DNA from: Castanea sativa
Taxonomy: Eukaryota > Streptophyta > Magnoliopsida > Fagales > Fagaceae
Direction of reading: 5' to 3'
NCBI RefSeq assembly: GCF_040712315.1
Contig: NC_134013.1
Location: 35,003,001-35,067,000, forward strand
Length of the DNA stretch: 64,000 nucleotides
Position numbers and translations under genes: made by a program. The notes under the pieces are model-generated. The model was not told the origin of the DNA. It made no database searches and saw only the letters and a program-made list of their open reading frames with translations. This document shows positions 10,733 to 22,772 of the stretch, piece after piece; positions within the stretch are counted from its first letter, which is position 1, and each line of letters begins with the position of its first letter.

Positions 10733-12997
10733 CTAAGTGTAAATAGGTGGAACACCATTCCTCGAAACAGCCACAACAGAGAGAGGGCTCTTCATCTCAC
10801 ATGAGAGCTTCAACACCTCAGTTAGGTCAACTGGGTTAGCCATGTCTTGAACCCATTCAAAGTGTTGAAGCAATTTAGCAACCCAAAGGGTCACAGTCAC
10901 AAGCCCCAAGTTCTTGCCTGGACAAACCCTACGACCAGCCCCGAAGGGTGCGAGCCTAAGGTCTCCTCCCCTAACATCCACGTCAGCATCTAAGAACCTC
11001 TCTGGCTTGAACACTAAAGGCTCCTCCCACACCTTTGGGTCATGGGTTATGGCCCACATGTTCACCATGGCCGTAGTGTTGGCCGGGACCACCATGCCGT
11101 TGCTTAGCTGGACATCCGACGTGGACAGCCGGGCCCACGATAGGAGTGGCCCAGGTGGGTGAACACGTAGGGTTTCCTTCACAATGGCTTGCAAGTAGGG
11201 TAATTTGGCCACGTCAGCGTCCGTGATATTTTTGTTTCCCACAACAATGTCAAGCTCGTGGAGAAGCTTGTGTTGCACTTCATAGTTTAAAACTAACTCG
11301 GCCATGACCCACTCGGTTAAAAGTGCGGTTGTGTCAGTACCACGGAAGATCATTTCCTGCACACACAATACAAAACAGACATTTACACCCATGAGATTAA
11401 AAACATGAAAAGTTGTGAATCTCATATAAAACCAAAAAGTATTATTTTAATACTATAAATTTTATTATATAAACTTTATGAAGTGAGGTAGCTATTTGTA
11501 ATTAAAAAAAATAATTGAATATTTATTTATTATATTATTAAAATTAGTAAATTTTTCACATAATTATGATAGGTTTTTTTAAGAGAATTTTATTTTATAG
11601 CTTCTGTTTTTTATGATAGTTTTTTATCATTAGATCAATACTTTAATAAGTTTTTGGTGTAGGCAAAAATTGAATCTTAAATCTCTTATTCAACTATCAG
11701 AAATTTTACTAATTAAACTAACTGAAATTCACATTTATATGATAATTTATAATACTAAAACTACTATAAATTTTACCATTAAAAAACCTTACAAATTGAC
11801 ATAAAAATAAGCTTGATTAGTATCACTGCAGTTAGGCAACAACTCGTGAATAAATATCTGACTTATCTTTTTATTATTGGTGGTAAGGTTTATATAATGT
11901 CTCTACTCCCTAGTTTCATTTTAGGTTATAAAGTGTATATAATAAAATTTATAATATTTTAATATCCTTCGAAAAGAGAATATTTAATTGAAATTTATAC
12001 AAACCCATAAGACCGCGACCATGTCATCTTCTTCAAGCTTCTCATCCCCATCCAAAGAGAGTAGAACATCAACAAAATCTGCATTGTCAGAGAGCTTGCT
12101 CGAGTCACCAAGCCGGTACCGGTGCTCATCTATTATTTTCTTGACAAGCTTTCTGACACGAGGAACAAGCTCTGAGCAACGTTGGTTGACACAAAAAGGG
12201 TCATACAAGTAGCTAAGCCATGGGAGATAATCGGACCAGTTGAAAGCACCTAAGAGCTCAAACCCTTCTCTAACAAGCTCATTCAGTTCTTTTGCCTCGA
12301 CGCTATTGCACGTGAGATCGTATCTTTTGCCAAACACAGTCCCCATAATGTTGTTAAGCGCGGCAGCTTGGAGGTGGTTTCGTAAGACAACACCACCATG
12401 AAGTGATTGCTCAGTGGTAATGGCATCCAACATGATGGCACAGTCCATCTGGCGTCCGGCTTCATGGGCAGCAAGGCGTTTGGGAGCAAATAGATGATTT
12501 GATGAAATCCTCCTAAGGAGCCGCCAGTATGTTCCATTTGGTGCAAACCCAATGGCACGGCTAAACATTAGGGTCTTAGCAGATTGCTTGATAGGACGAT
12601 TGGCAAAATGGGGAGAGGTTAAGATTTCACGAGCAGTTTTGGGGTCAGAGGTGATGATGGCAGGGGTTGAGCCTAAGCTGAATGCCATGAGCTGAGTGGC
12701 ACCATGGATTGAAGCCATGCGAGCAAGAGTTCGATGAGCCAAGCCGTGGCTTAAGCTGAACAAACTGCCAAAGAGAGGAAGGCCACGAGGTCCAGGAATC
12801 GGGACTGAACCTATTTGATTCCTTCCATTTTTCCAGGCTAGACCTCCAGTGGAGAAAGCCCAGGTTAGAAAGCCAATTGATAAAAGCGACATGAAGATTG
12901 AAAACAAAACAAAACCATTAAACAAGTTTTGAGTTTCCAGAACAGCTGGGAGAGTAAACACCCACCAAGTAGTGTCTAAAGAAGAAGTTAACTCCAT
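10733..12997 (-). CDS. CYP78A7: Cytochrome P450, CYP78A family (CYP78A7-like)
   Basis: Exon 1 is 12997-12005 and exon 2 is 11356-10733. The 648-bp intron (12004-11357) has GT and AG borders and phase 0. The product is 538 residues, normal for CYP78A. It has an N-terminal membrane anchor (about residues 25-48), the hinge PIPGP (66-70), the I-helix FRGTDTT (335-341), the K-helix ETLR (392-395), PERF (449-452) and the haem loop [10 protein letters not shown] (469-478, ligand Cys 476). CYP78A enzymes are ER-bound monooxygenases that act non-cell-autonomously on organ and seed size (KLU/CYP78A5) and, for CYP78A7, redundantly on floral organ growth; their substrate is unsettled. The single intron at [11 protein letters not shown] is where the family has it. 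Assignment to CYP78A7 rests on remembered similarity of the C-helix and C-terminal regions. Two solo LTRs flank the gene and a SINE lies in its intron. I see no disabling change. Confidence 0.95.
11583..11731 (-). mobile_element. tRNA-derived SINE in the P450 intron
   Basis: Read on the minus strand, this has the same layout as the copy at 23810-23957: a CAGTTAGTTT start, an A-box-like segment, a B-box-like AAGATTCAATT, the conserved CTAATGATAAA and a short tail. It lies wholly inside the intron and does not touch the splice sites. Confidence 0.6.
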
Positions 12998-13076
12998 AGC
13001 AAAGAGAGAATGAGCGAGAGAAAGAGAGGATTGGGGATGAAGGTAGTGGTGGTCATCTAAGAGGGGAAATTTTGGG

Positions 13077-13083
13077 TTAAATA
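13077..13083 (-). promoter_or_regulatory. Probable TATA box of the P450 gene
   Basis: TATTTAA on the minus strand lies 80 bases upstream of the ATG. A purine-rich leader (GAGA repeats on the plus strand at 13010-13030) follows. It is placed by position and sequence only. Confidence 0.5.
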
Positions 13084-13366
13084 GAAGAGCAGACGTAAGA
13101 AGTACGGAATTTGATTTTTGCCAAACGAAATATTATCTTCTAACTCAAAAGAAATTAAGAAAATTGCTAAAAATACTATATGTTTTGTTTGGTATCAGTT
13201 TTTTTATTTTTACAAATTGCAAAATTAGCTTTCTAAAATTAAATTAAATTTTACCTTATTATCACAAATTATAATAATATTATAAATTTTATTATATAAG
13301 CTTACAAACTACTATTTTCCTTAACGTGGTTAATGGATTTTATTTATTTATTTATTTAATAGTTAC

Positions 13367-14116
13367 TGTAGGGGGCAAAAAGATCCTGATGAGAATGTGG
13401 GCCTTTTGGGCCGTGTTAAGGAAGGCCGACCTGCTACTGGGTTTAGAATTTGTTGGTACTATGGGTCGGCCCATACGCCGAGGGTCCGAGGATCCAGCCG
13501 AGGGTGAACTTACCCTCGGATGGACACCGAAGAACTCGGGATTTCGTAATAAAGATTGGGGGATGACACGGTTAAGGCCAATGGTTAAAAGAGGTAAACC
13601 CTAGAATGCCCCAGAAGTACTGGTGTTGAAGAAATGTCAAAGATAAAGGCAGCCACCTCCACATTAAAGACCCTGCACCTACCACCCTGGCCGCATTTAT
13701 GGGGAAGTGACACCTGAACAGTGGAAGAGAAACTTCTGGTTACTATTCAAAGGCACTGAGAAAAGAAATATCTAGGCTAAAGGGGAGGTAAAGCAACACG
13801 TGTACAAAGTATTCAAAAGAGTAGTATTTAAAGAGCAATCTAAGACAGAAAGAGGGATCCCCCTCTTTGTAACCTAAAGGAAAGAGAAAAAGAGAAAGAG
13901 AAATTATATAAGAACAGTTCTCGGCTTACGTTCGAGCAGATTGACTTATAGCATTCTTTTCTGTTTTTAAGTGTTTATAATCTTTGGCTTGCTATTTAAT
14001 CCTCAAACACTTCTAACTTGGGTTTCAAGCCCACACTCTACAAATTATATTGTTTAAGGCTCGTTGGGCCTGAGCCCGTAACTGTTCTTGAGGCCAGGTG
14101 CAATTGTGCACTTACA
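13367..14116 (+). mobile_element. Solo LTR, copy 2 (5-bp TSD GTTAC)
   Basis: This 750-bp unit begins TGTAGGGGGCAAAAAG and ends GTGCACTTACA. GTTAC flanks it at 13362-13366 and 14117-14121. It is collinear with copy 1 along its whole length, with small indels (for example an extra GGGTCCGAG block near 13482). It sits about 370 bp upstream of the P450 start codon and 280 bp upstream of its probable TATA box, so it is a candidate source of regulatory sequence for that gene. Confidence 0.92.
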
Positions 14117-14241
14117 GTTACAACGGAAAATTAAGATTTGAATCTTTAGATATTTTCATTGAAAACAATAAAAAAAATACCACTTTTTTTACTCTTTTTT
14201 TTTAAATCAAATATCACTTAAATTACAAAACTCTTAATATG

Positions 14242-14292
<51 letters not shown>

Positions 14293-14300
14293 TATTATTA

Positions 14301-14348
<48 letters not shown>
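14242..14348. repeat. (ATA)n-(ATT)n microsatellite, self-complementary
   Basis: About sixteen AAT-type triplets are followed by a short TATATTATTATATT join and about nineteen ATT triplets. The two halves are reverse complements and could form a long hairpin. The poly-Ile open frame across it is not a gene. Confidence 0.95.
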
Positions 14349-14369
14349 CATTTTTTATAATTGGTTACC

Positions 14370-14475
14370 TATTATAAGGCTTTTATCGAGAATTAAAAAA
14401 ATTGTCAAAACGTTTTTAATATTCAATAAAACTTTTTTTAATAATGGTATACTATTGTGTGCCTTAGGACACATG
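14370..14475. mobile_element. Fragment of a small foldback MITE family
   Basis: The segments ATCGAGAATTAAAAAAATTG and GTGTGCCTTAGGACACATG match the middle and right end of the better copy at 21086-21235. The left end is eroded. Confidence 0.45.
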
Positions 14476-15492
14476 TTAGTAAAATCCTTTATATATATAT
14501 ATATATATAATTTTTTTTTTTTTTTGAGAATGCTAATTAAATTAAATTTATAATGTCTTTATCGCTCACTAGAGAATTACTTGTAAACTAACCGGTGTGA
14601 GACTTGCTTCGAATTGGGGGTTACATGCAAGTCTCCTTACGTAGTAGGAATGAGAGAAATTTCCAATCAAATTTTATTAATGTTTTCATACTTGTTTGGG
14701 ACTGCGGAGGGTCAGTCAAGTATGGTCAGAAAGACCAGTTTAGCATGTCCTAGTCAAAGGGACTAGCGTGTACTCACTGTCGTTTGATTTCTAACCCATG
14801 CAGCTTATGAAAAGTCCTATCTTTATTAATTTATAATATATGTAGTAACGTAAGCCAACCCCAAAAATTACATTTTTTATAATTATTAACACGATAAATA
14901 GTGATTAAAACATTATTTATACATAGACTTATTACATAATTTTATTAACACTAATTATAATGTATCATCTCAACGATTTGAAAACTTTTTTTATCTCCAA
15001 TTTTAATATGATCGTCCCCATATCATACAAAAGAATTAATTAACACATGATAATGTAAAAATATGATTTTTTTTTTTTTATAAGAGTAAAAATATGATGT
15101 TATTGATGTTAAAAGGGTTAACCTTATAATAAGACAGTTATTCAAACTTTCCTTCCCGAGTGTAAATGAATTCCCAAGAGTCAGACAAGAAATTTCTTGT
15201 CAATTCCCGCAATGAAAAGCAAAAATATTCTAATCCAAATAATGGGAAAAACACCAAATCATATTTGACAAGTACGTAGTAGGTCATAAGGTGGGAAATC
15301 CAGTTGTCATAATGTCTCTCAAATTTTGCAATAATTCTTACTAAGAACTAAGAAGAACATGCCATTGGCGTAAGTAAAAAACTTACTGAAAAACAAAAAT
15401 ACTTTGAAGTCAGTTTCTTGAAACAATCGCCAAATAGGTTGAAAAACTTCATCTAGTCAAGTTCTTTTACTGATGGTTTTTTTTTTTTTTAT

Positions 15493-15679
15493 GTACTATG
15501 TTCACAATATTTTCACAATATTTTTATAACAAATTATAAATATAATAAATTTTTATTGATACTAATTTAAAAATCTACCACTTTTATTATTTCTTTTCTC
15601 TCAAATAATACTACAACTTAAGATTTGTTATAAAAATATTATAAAATTAGTATTTTTTTTTTTTTTAATTGCATAGTAT
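15493..15679. mobile_element. AT-rich MITE-like inverted repeat
   Basis: Both ends read TACTATG inward and the arms share ATATTTTTATAACAAAT. A related piece with ACTTAAGATTTGTTGTAAAAA lies near 16778-16800. The exact ends and a TSD are not certain. Confidence 0.45.
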
Positions 15680-16919
15680 CTCATGGAGAATCTCTCAAAG
15701 TTTTTCGGTCATCATAATGCTGTTAGGAGAGATATGAAGAGGATATAGGATGTAAAGAATATAAAAGATCAATACATAAACACACGCAATCAAAGGTCAA
15801 ATTTTATTTAGTTAACTACTTAATTCTAAGGGTTACGTCGACGATGACGACAAACGAGTTACATTATCATTACTCTTTTTCTTTTTCTTTTTTGGTAAAA
15901 TACATTATCATTGCTCATTAGCATATATATTTGTTCTATAATTTGCGCTACTCACGTGAAATTATAATAATGAGCCCATAAGGGCCGTAACATTTAATAT
16001 ATTGTCAAATAATATACCATCAATAATTATATGGACACCTATTCTATCAACCCTCAGATTTCATACACCCCACCAAATGCATTATTTTCATCTATTAATT
16101 ATTTCAGATCGCATTTGATTACACGACTACCAATCCCACTCCATAAATACGTTGGGATCTATGGTACTTGTCCTAATTAATTGCCAAAAGTTAGCCATTA
16201 AAATATGGTGCCGTGAAGACATTCAAGAAGGGCTTTGGACTGCGCATATTCACACCGTTCGAAGGAAAATCTACAATAATTTGAGTTGAAAAATTATAAA
16301 ATTTATTGGAAAGCCTTGAATTTTAATTAGTTGATATTTTTTTAGTATTTATTAACAGAGATATTTAACATTTAAATTTTTCCACCACTAATTATAAATA
16401 AATCAAAAAATACATAATCTCAAAAAAAAATTAACATTATACAAATTTTATTATAATTTTTTTATTAATTCAATTGTTTTAATGCAAATGAAAAATTTGA
16501 ACTTTAAATGTCTTCATTAGAAACACTAAAAGGTACCAATCAGGTAAGTTTTATTACAAAAAGTTTAAAACTAGTGAAACAATAAATATATATAATTAGT
16601 ACCATTTCAACAGATAATAAATAAATATCTTAATTAGTATTAATTTGTAATTAATTGATGACACATCAATATGTAAATTTATAATCATAGGTGGTTAGTT
16701 ATTATTGGTTCAAATTTGAACTTAACACTAAGATTACTTTTTTGCCCCAACAATAACAACCAGTAACAACCTGCCACTTAAGATTTGTTGTAAAAATGTT
16801 ATGGACATATCATTTCTCTTTTTATAATAAAATTTGTAATATTTGATCCTTACCACCATTTTATTTGTGACATGTGAACAAGTAGAATACTTTACAAAAT
16901 GTGTATTCTAATAAGTATT

Positions 16920-17076
16920 GGAAAATTCTTAGGTAGTCTCGGAGTATAGTGAAATGGTACTCCCTCCTCTCACATTTATGGTGGACCCCATCACAAATTT
17001 AATGAGCGGACCCCACCATGAATGTGAGAGGAGGGAGCACCATTCTCCGTGCTCCGGGAGTATCTAAGAATTACTC
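16920..17076. mobile_element. Foldback MITE, Mutator-type (9-bp TSD ATAAGTATT)
   Basis: The 157-bp element folds almost end to end. The left arm from 16920 (TTCTTAGGTA, then TGGTACTCCCTCCTCTCACA) pairs with the right arm ending at 17076. Identical 9-bp flanks ATAAGTATT stand at 16911-16919 and 17077-17085. A 9-bp duplication with long inverted repeats is the signature of Mutator-like elements. Confidence 0.85.
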
Positions 17077-17647
17077 ATAAGTATTACTGTTTTCTTTAAA
17101 AAAAAAAAATGTTTATCTCATATTGGTTGTATATATTAGAGTTTCAGTCCTTATAACCCCAGGCTAGTACTACAAAGGTTAGGTCATTTTGTAGTGGTAC
17201 TCTGATTATGTAATACATTATAAGTGTGTTTAAAAAATTCTATATACTAATTTTGTGTTGTGTGTTCTAAATTCTAATAAGTATCACTATTTATTCAAAA
17301 AAAAAAAAAAAACTTAAACCTTTTTTTCTTAGATCAAAAGAAAGAACGCTTACGTCAAAACTTATAATTTGGTTGGTAATATGTGTTTAGATTATTACAT
17401 GCAAAGGGCAGAGGGACGCTTAGGATATCTTACGTTTCCTTTTTTTGTTTATCAAAAAAATTAACTACTAGCTGAATTGATGGCATTAAGGCAAGAAAAA
17501 ACATTAAAAACCGTATTATGTCCTAAAAGAACTAATCTAGTTACAATTAAGGCTTATTGTAGTTGTTTACAAAGCTCATATCAACCCAATATATGCTCAA
17601 TATAGCACTCAACACACACCGGCCCACACAACAATCATTTAACTAAT

Positions 17648-17912
17648 TTAGAGTTTATTTAGGAACAGCTTATTTAGGTAAAACTGAAAATTTTTTGTTA
17701 AAAGTATTGTATATAAAGTTAAAAGGTAGCTAAAATAGTACAGTAAAACCTATAAATAGTATTAAAACGTGTAATAGAACCCATGAATAGTAGCAAAAAT
17801 TAGCTAAATAGTAACAAAAATAAGCTAAATAGTAAATAAATTTAAAAAATAAATAAAATAAATAAAAAAATAAAAAAACTAGCTCTTTAAGCCAATACTA
17901 AACACAACCTTA
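17648..17912. mobile_element. MITE-like repeat of the AATAGTAACAAAAATAAGCT type
   Basis: It contains the runs GCTTATTTAGGTAAAACTGA, CCATGAATAGTA and AGCTAAATAGTAACAAAA, a composition I recognise from widespread plant hAT-type MITEs. The right end (near AACACAACC) is the less certain one. Confidence 0.5.
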
Positions 17913-19321
17913 ATACCAATCTACAACCCTTTAAACTTTTCAATCATGTGCAGACATTATCACATGCCTAGCCTATTTGTTGAGTTAGGAGTGTGACAAT
18001 CTATAGTGTACATATTGTCATGTATTTAAAATAGCATCTTATTATAAAAATAGCTTTTAAGTGATATGGTATCATTCTCACTCCTTCTCGAAAAAGAAAA
18101 AAAAAAATGGTATCATTCTCATTACTAGACCTAAGCCGAATAAAACCACTAAACCCCCATTATGAATTAGCCAAATTGAGAGGTTCCCAACAAGGCAATT
18201 CTTGTTAGAATTTTTATCTAGAAACAATAATAAGAAAATGATCTTCTCTATCTAAAATAGAGTAATTTCATGGTCCAAATCAAATATTTCAATTCTAAAG
18301 AAGTACAAATTACAATATCATTTAACATTTTTAATAACGTTGTAGTTTATACACCATTACATATATTAAATAAAATCTTAAACATGAAATGGAAAAGATC
18401 TTAGTTCTAAGTACGTTTAGATTAGCTTATTTTAAGCTAATTAATTTAGGTACAACTTCTTAAAATCCTACTCTCTCTTTTTTTAGTTTACTTATACTCT
18501 TTTACCTGTTGTTTGTCTTCATCTTATCCCTCATTAATCTCAATTTTAAAGGAAAATGCATGAGCAAGAACTCAAATACTAATGTCATTTGATTGAACAT
18601 ATTTGACAGGGGATTGAGATTAAAAGAACATGATTCTCCACCCAAAAAAAAAAATCATTGAAGGACATGACCTTGGATGAAACTGAATGGTGGAAACAAT
18701 TATACTTCTTTTCGTCCCAAATGGTTGGTTTTGTTTAGAGAATTCAATTTTTTTTTTATGAAAACATTATTTAATGCATTGTCTTTTAAATTAATAAAAT
18801 TATGCAAATTTTTACAACCACTATCGCTGTGTGACTATGATTAAAAAAAAAAATGAGAATTAATTTTTTTTTTTTTGGATAAAAGTTAACGAGTGATTTA
18901 AGGGTATTGATTTATGAATTATTTTTAGAAATTTTTATAGAAAAAGGAAAAAAAAATAACTGATTGGTAACTATTTTTTCCCCTTATTTTCTGTTTTCAA
19001 AATTTCAAAAGTCAATTAAAAAACATGTATATTTTAATTTAATGAATCTATCTCATTAATGAGTTAGCATTAATTAGAGTCAAATCCTAGTAACAACATA
19101 TTTTAGTATTTTCTTTTTTTTTTTCTTCAAAAAACTATCTTTTTAATTTCAACTAACAAACATATTTTTTATTTCAAAAATACAAGAAAATTGTTTTTTT
19201 CTTTATATTCCCAAAAAAAAATTTGAAAATAGAAAACAAAAATTGTTATTAAACATAACCTAACTTTTTTATTTGTGATTTTAAAACGTTCTTAAAATAT
19301 TTTATTAACAAATACTCACCA

Positions 19322-19470
19322 CTGCGCACTCTTAGTGCAATGGTCACTCTACAAGTATAAATGCTCGTGGAATGTGGGGGGGCAAGAACTGGGGTTCAAA
19401 TCTCTAGAGGGAGCTTCACATACATATACACTTAGATTAGGTTAGAGTAGAAATTATATCTTATATAAAA
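19322..19470 (+). mobile_element. tRNA-derived SINE-like element
   Basis: An A-box-like TAGTGCAATGGTCACTC is followed about 50 bases later by a B-box-like GGGTTCAAATC, then an unrelated body and an A-rich tail from about 19460. It does not fold as a tRNA, so it is a SINE and not a tRNA gene. Confidence 0.6.
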
Positions 19471-20173
19471 AAAATTAAAAAATTAAAAAAATATATTCAA
19501 AGAGCACCCGTTAACAGAACTCTAAATTTTTAAATAAAGTAAAAGGTAAGTCAGAAAATTTATTTATTGACTTGTTATAAAAGACTTCATTTTAAGACAT
19601 CCCAAAATGTAATTGTGAACTAATAATTTAGATAATTAAGCTTTCCTTTTTATTATATTTTATCTATTTTTTAAATTATATTGATTTCTTCCTGTATGGG
19701 AACAAGAACAGAATTGATCCCAACATCTTCCTTGCAGTGCAGTGGAAATCTTGGGATTTCCATCTACTTTTGGTTCCGTGACAAGATATTAATTAAAGAC
19801 AAGCCGAAAGGGAAAGATATACCTTCCCTGCGTATGATTGATAGCATTGGAAAAAATGGGTAGAAAATTAGATACTATAACAATCTTTTGTGTCCCTCAT
19901 CAAAAGAAGAAATTGAAAACCTACTTTTCAGTTTTTTTACTCACATGTCTTTGTTTCCCTTCCTCTTTCTCTATAATATTTGGAGGAAACGTTATTTGTT
20001 CTTTACATTGCATTTTTTTTTTTTTACCGTAATTTTCCTTCGTTTATTTTTTGATGAATAATTTTCCTTCGTTTATTTACCCTGCATTTTTATCCTGTAT
20101 TTTCCTCTGTTTCTCCAACAATTATTAGTCAATTACCACAATATTATATGCATATCCCACCAACACTATTTAC

Positions 20174-20788
20174 TAGGGCTATCCAGAAGGATCCGGTAAC
20201 CCGACCCACCCGAAGAACCGACCAGATCCGACCCGAATCCGGCTAACCCGACTGTTTCGGCGGGTCGGCGGCGGGTCTTCACCACCAGAAACCGATTTTT
20301 GGCGGGTCGGTTTCGGTTTTCCTCCCCTAAAACCCGAAAAAACCGAACCGACCGAGAGATTTCCAAAATCTGACAAGTTTTTTCCAGAATCCGGCGACTT
20401 TTTTCCAGAATTCGGCGAAAAACCCAGATTCCGGCGATATATTTCCTTAGATCTGGTGAGATTTTGACTGGATCTGGTGAAATCTCATCAAATCTGGTGA
20501 GATTTTCGCAGGATCTTGCAAAATCTCACCGGATCTAAGAGAAATATCTCCGGTATCTGGAAAACTTCGCCAGAATCTGGGTTTCTTCACCGGATCTGTG
20601 TGTTTTTTCACCGATTACTCGTCATCTTCTCAAATCTATGATTCTGACCGACCCGCCCGCCACCCGCTGATGATCTGAACCACCCGACCCGATTACTCCG
20701 GCGGGTGCGTTTTTTCTCCACCCGATTCCGGCGGGTCGGTTCCGGGTTGGGCACAAACCCGACCCGGACCGACCCGTGGACAGCCCTA
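20174..20788. mobile_element. GC-rich non-autonomous hAT element (8-bp TSD CTATTTAC)
   Basis: The ends read TAGGGCTATCCA and, inward from the right, TAGGGCTGTCCA. CTATTTAC flanks both sides (20166-20173 and 20789-20796). The 615-bp body is far more GC-rich than its surroundings and is built from degenerate CCCGACCCG, GGCGGGTCGG and ATCTGGTGAGATTT words. The open frames inside it are artefacts of this composition. Confidence 0.92.
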
Positions 20789-21085
20789 CTATTTACTTTG
20801 GATTTTTGGCCCTTAACAGTAAAAAGGTAATTCGTGCTAGGAACAACATTCTCCTAGGAGGAAGCTGAATTTCTATTTCATTTAAACCTAACATAAAACA
20901 AACCTTGATACGCGTCAATCTAGGTCTAGGCCGCGCGGATTACAAGGCACACGACTGGCTTGTGTATTTCCAGAACGACTTCTCTTATGGTAGAAGCTTG
21001 TACAAATATTAGTAATTAAATGGAAGTACAAGATGTAGGATTATTTTGTAAAACCATTCACATCTAGATATAAAATATGGGTCCG

Positions 21086-21235
21086 GTTAATGTATGCCCT
21101 TAGGATACACATTAAACTTTTTATTTTTAAAAATATTTTCTCGAGAATTGAAAAAACTGTCAATACTTTTTCAATTTTCGAGAAGATATTTTCAAAAGTG
21201 ATTTATTATTGTGTGCCCTAAGGATACAGATTAAC
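21086..21235. mobile_element. Foldback MITE, family shared with 14.4 kb and 32.7-35.1 kb
   Basis: The left end GTTAATGTATGCCCTTAGGA and the right end (reverse complement GTTAATCTGTATCCTTAGGG) form a terminal inverted repeat. The centre is itself inverted (TCTCGAGAATTG / CAATTTTCGAGA). Related copies lie in each of the three upstream units of the oxidoreductase gene (near 32668, 33806 and 34930). No clear TSD was found. Confidence 0.6.
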
Positions 21236-21704
21236 AAAATCCATAAAATATATCACATTTTATCTACTTTGTTTATTACTAACCTTGGCACACGCCATTT
21301 GCGCATGCGATAAAACTTTTTTTAGCTAAAAAAAAAATTATGTTTTTATTTTATATAGATATAATTTTTATTTTGAAAATCTAATCTATAAGTGAATAAA
21401 ACACTTTAAAAATTAATAGGAGAGTGGTCCTATTTTTTAGGCAATATTTTAGTGGGAGTTAGAGTTACATTTTTACCAAATTGTCTTTTAATTTAATCTC
21501 TACTTAAACATAGGGGTGTAAGGGCATTTTTGAACTTAAAAATAAGAAATCCAAACAGGAAAAGCCCCTTAAATAATAGTATAGATATTATACCATTTTA
21601 CAACACACCCAACATCATTTTTTTTTCTTTTGCTTATCTTTTATTTTTCTTTACAACATATTAAAATAATATATCTACACAATAAAATATATTTTTCTCT
21701 CAAT

Positions 21705-21710
<6 letters not shown>

Positions 21711-21760
<50 letters not shown>
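21711..21760. repeat. (CT)25 microsatellite
   Basis: Fifty bases of uninterrupted CT. Confidence 0.98.
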
Positions 21761-21765
<5 letters not shown>

Positions 21766-22557
21766 ACTTATCACCACCTAAAACCCAGACCCAAAACCCC
21801 CAACACAGAAACGTATTCCAAACCCCAAACAAACCCCCAGCACAAAATCTCAACCCAACCATCATCAACACAACCACCTCCCAATTTAAGCATAGTTTAA
21901 ACTTACAATTTAGAATATAAAGTCTTTGAGATTAGCTTGGCATCTAACACATTACAGAAGGCCAACCACGCCACCACCCCTAGTCCACCATCAACAACAC
22001 AACTGCCACCAACCGATCCACCACCATGGCACCACCCCAATCTGCCACATCAAACCATGAGCTCCACGAAATCATGAGACCCATAGAGGCTTGATTCAAG
22101 GGAAGAGAGAGAGAGAGGAAAAAAGAAAGAAAGGGAAGAGATCTGCCCAAGCCACTAGACCCACGGCACCGCAACCATCTACTCACACCGCCGCAATTAC
22201 CTGCCCATGCCACCGCACCACCTAACCCACGCTGTATGCTCTAAGATACACCAATGCATGGCCATTGATCCACAAAGAGAGGGAGGAAGGGATTGAATGA
22301 GAGAGAGAGAGAGAGGAGTTGAAAGACAAAAGTTAGAGAAAACAAAAAGTGAAAAAGGAAATAAAATATAAATATTTTGGTTTACAATTGTGCAACAATT
22401 GCAAATTTTTTTTGCAATTGCAAGATTTTGCAAGACCGAGTTAATGGGCTATTTTTAAGTCTTGATGCTAAAATATACCAACATATGGCATATAGAAGAC
22501 CCAATGCAAATGCTCTAAATCAAGATGGTAGCACTTTTAAGTTGATTTTTTTTTTTT

Positions 22558-22772
22558 GGGTCAGTAAATACTTACGGTTTGGCCTAATCTCAATCAAGTC
22601 TAAGTTATTTCAAAATTGACCAATTTGATCTCTAAACCCAACTTGGCCTTTAAATCATTATTTATTTTTCTCCTTTCTCACTAGTAAATAGGAAACAAGT
22701 TGATCAATTTTGAAATAGTTTAGACCTAGTTGACATTGGCCCAAACCTCAGAGGTGTTGACGTATTTTACTC
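22558..22772. mobile_element. Foldback MITE with about 70-bp arms
   Basis: The left arm with TTATTTCAAAATTGACCAA pairs with the right arm, reverse complement CTATTTCAAAATTGATCAA. The outer parts GGTTTGGCC / GGTTTGGGCC also pair. A Mutator-like MITE is likely from the long arms, but no TSD was resolved. Confidence 0.6.

Larger units (their letters stand above)
14476..20165. other. Gene-free AT-rich intergenic region
   Basis: No protein-coding or RNA gene can be supported over about 5.7 kb. It holds several MITE- and SINE-like insertions, listed separately, and many A- or T-runs. Short open frames here are AT-rich chance frames. Confidence 0.65.

Noticed and set aside
9041..14116. One LTR retrotransposon carrying the captured P450 gene between its LTRs
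   Set aside because: Each LTR has its own perfect but different 5-bp target duplication, there is no primer-binding site or polypurine tract beside them, and the P450 lies in its normal two-exon form. They are two separate solo LTRs.
14239..14553. 104-residue poly-isoleucine ORF
   Set aside because: It is a translation of the AAT/ATT microsatellite and a neighbouring T-run.
19322..19470. tRNA gene
   Set aside because: A- and B-box-like segments are present but no cloverleaf with acceptor stem and anticodon arm can be formed; the A-rich tail indicates a SINE.
20166..20376. Two overlapping minus-strand ORFs in the GC-rich island
   Set aside because: They lie inside a non-autonomous hAT element with repeated CCCGACC words; open frames are expected from the composition.
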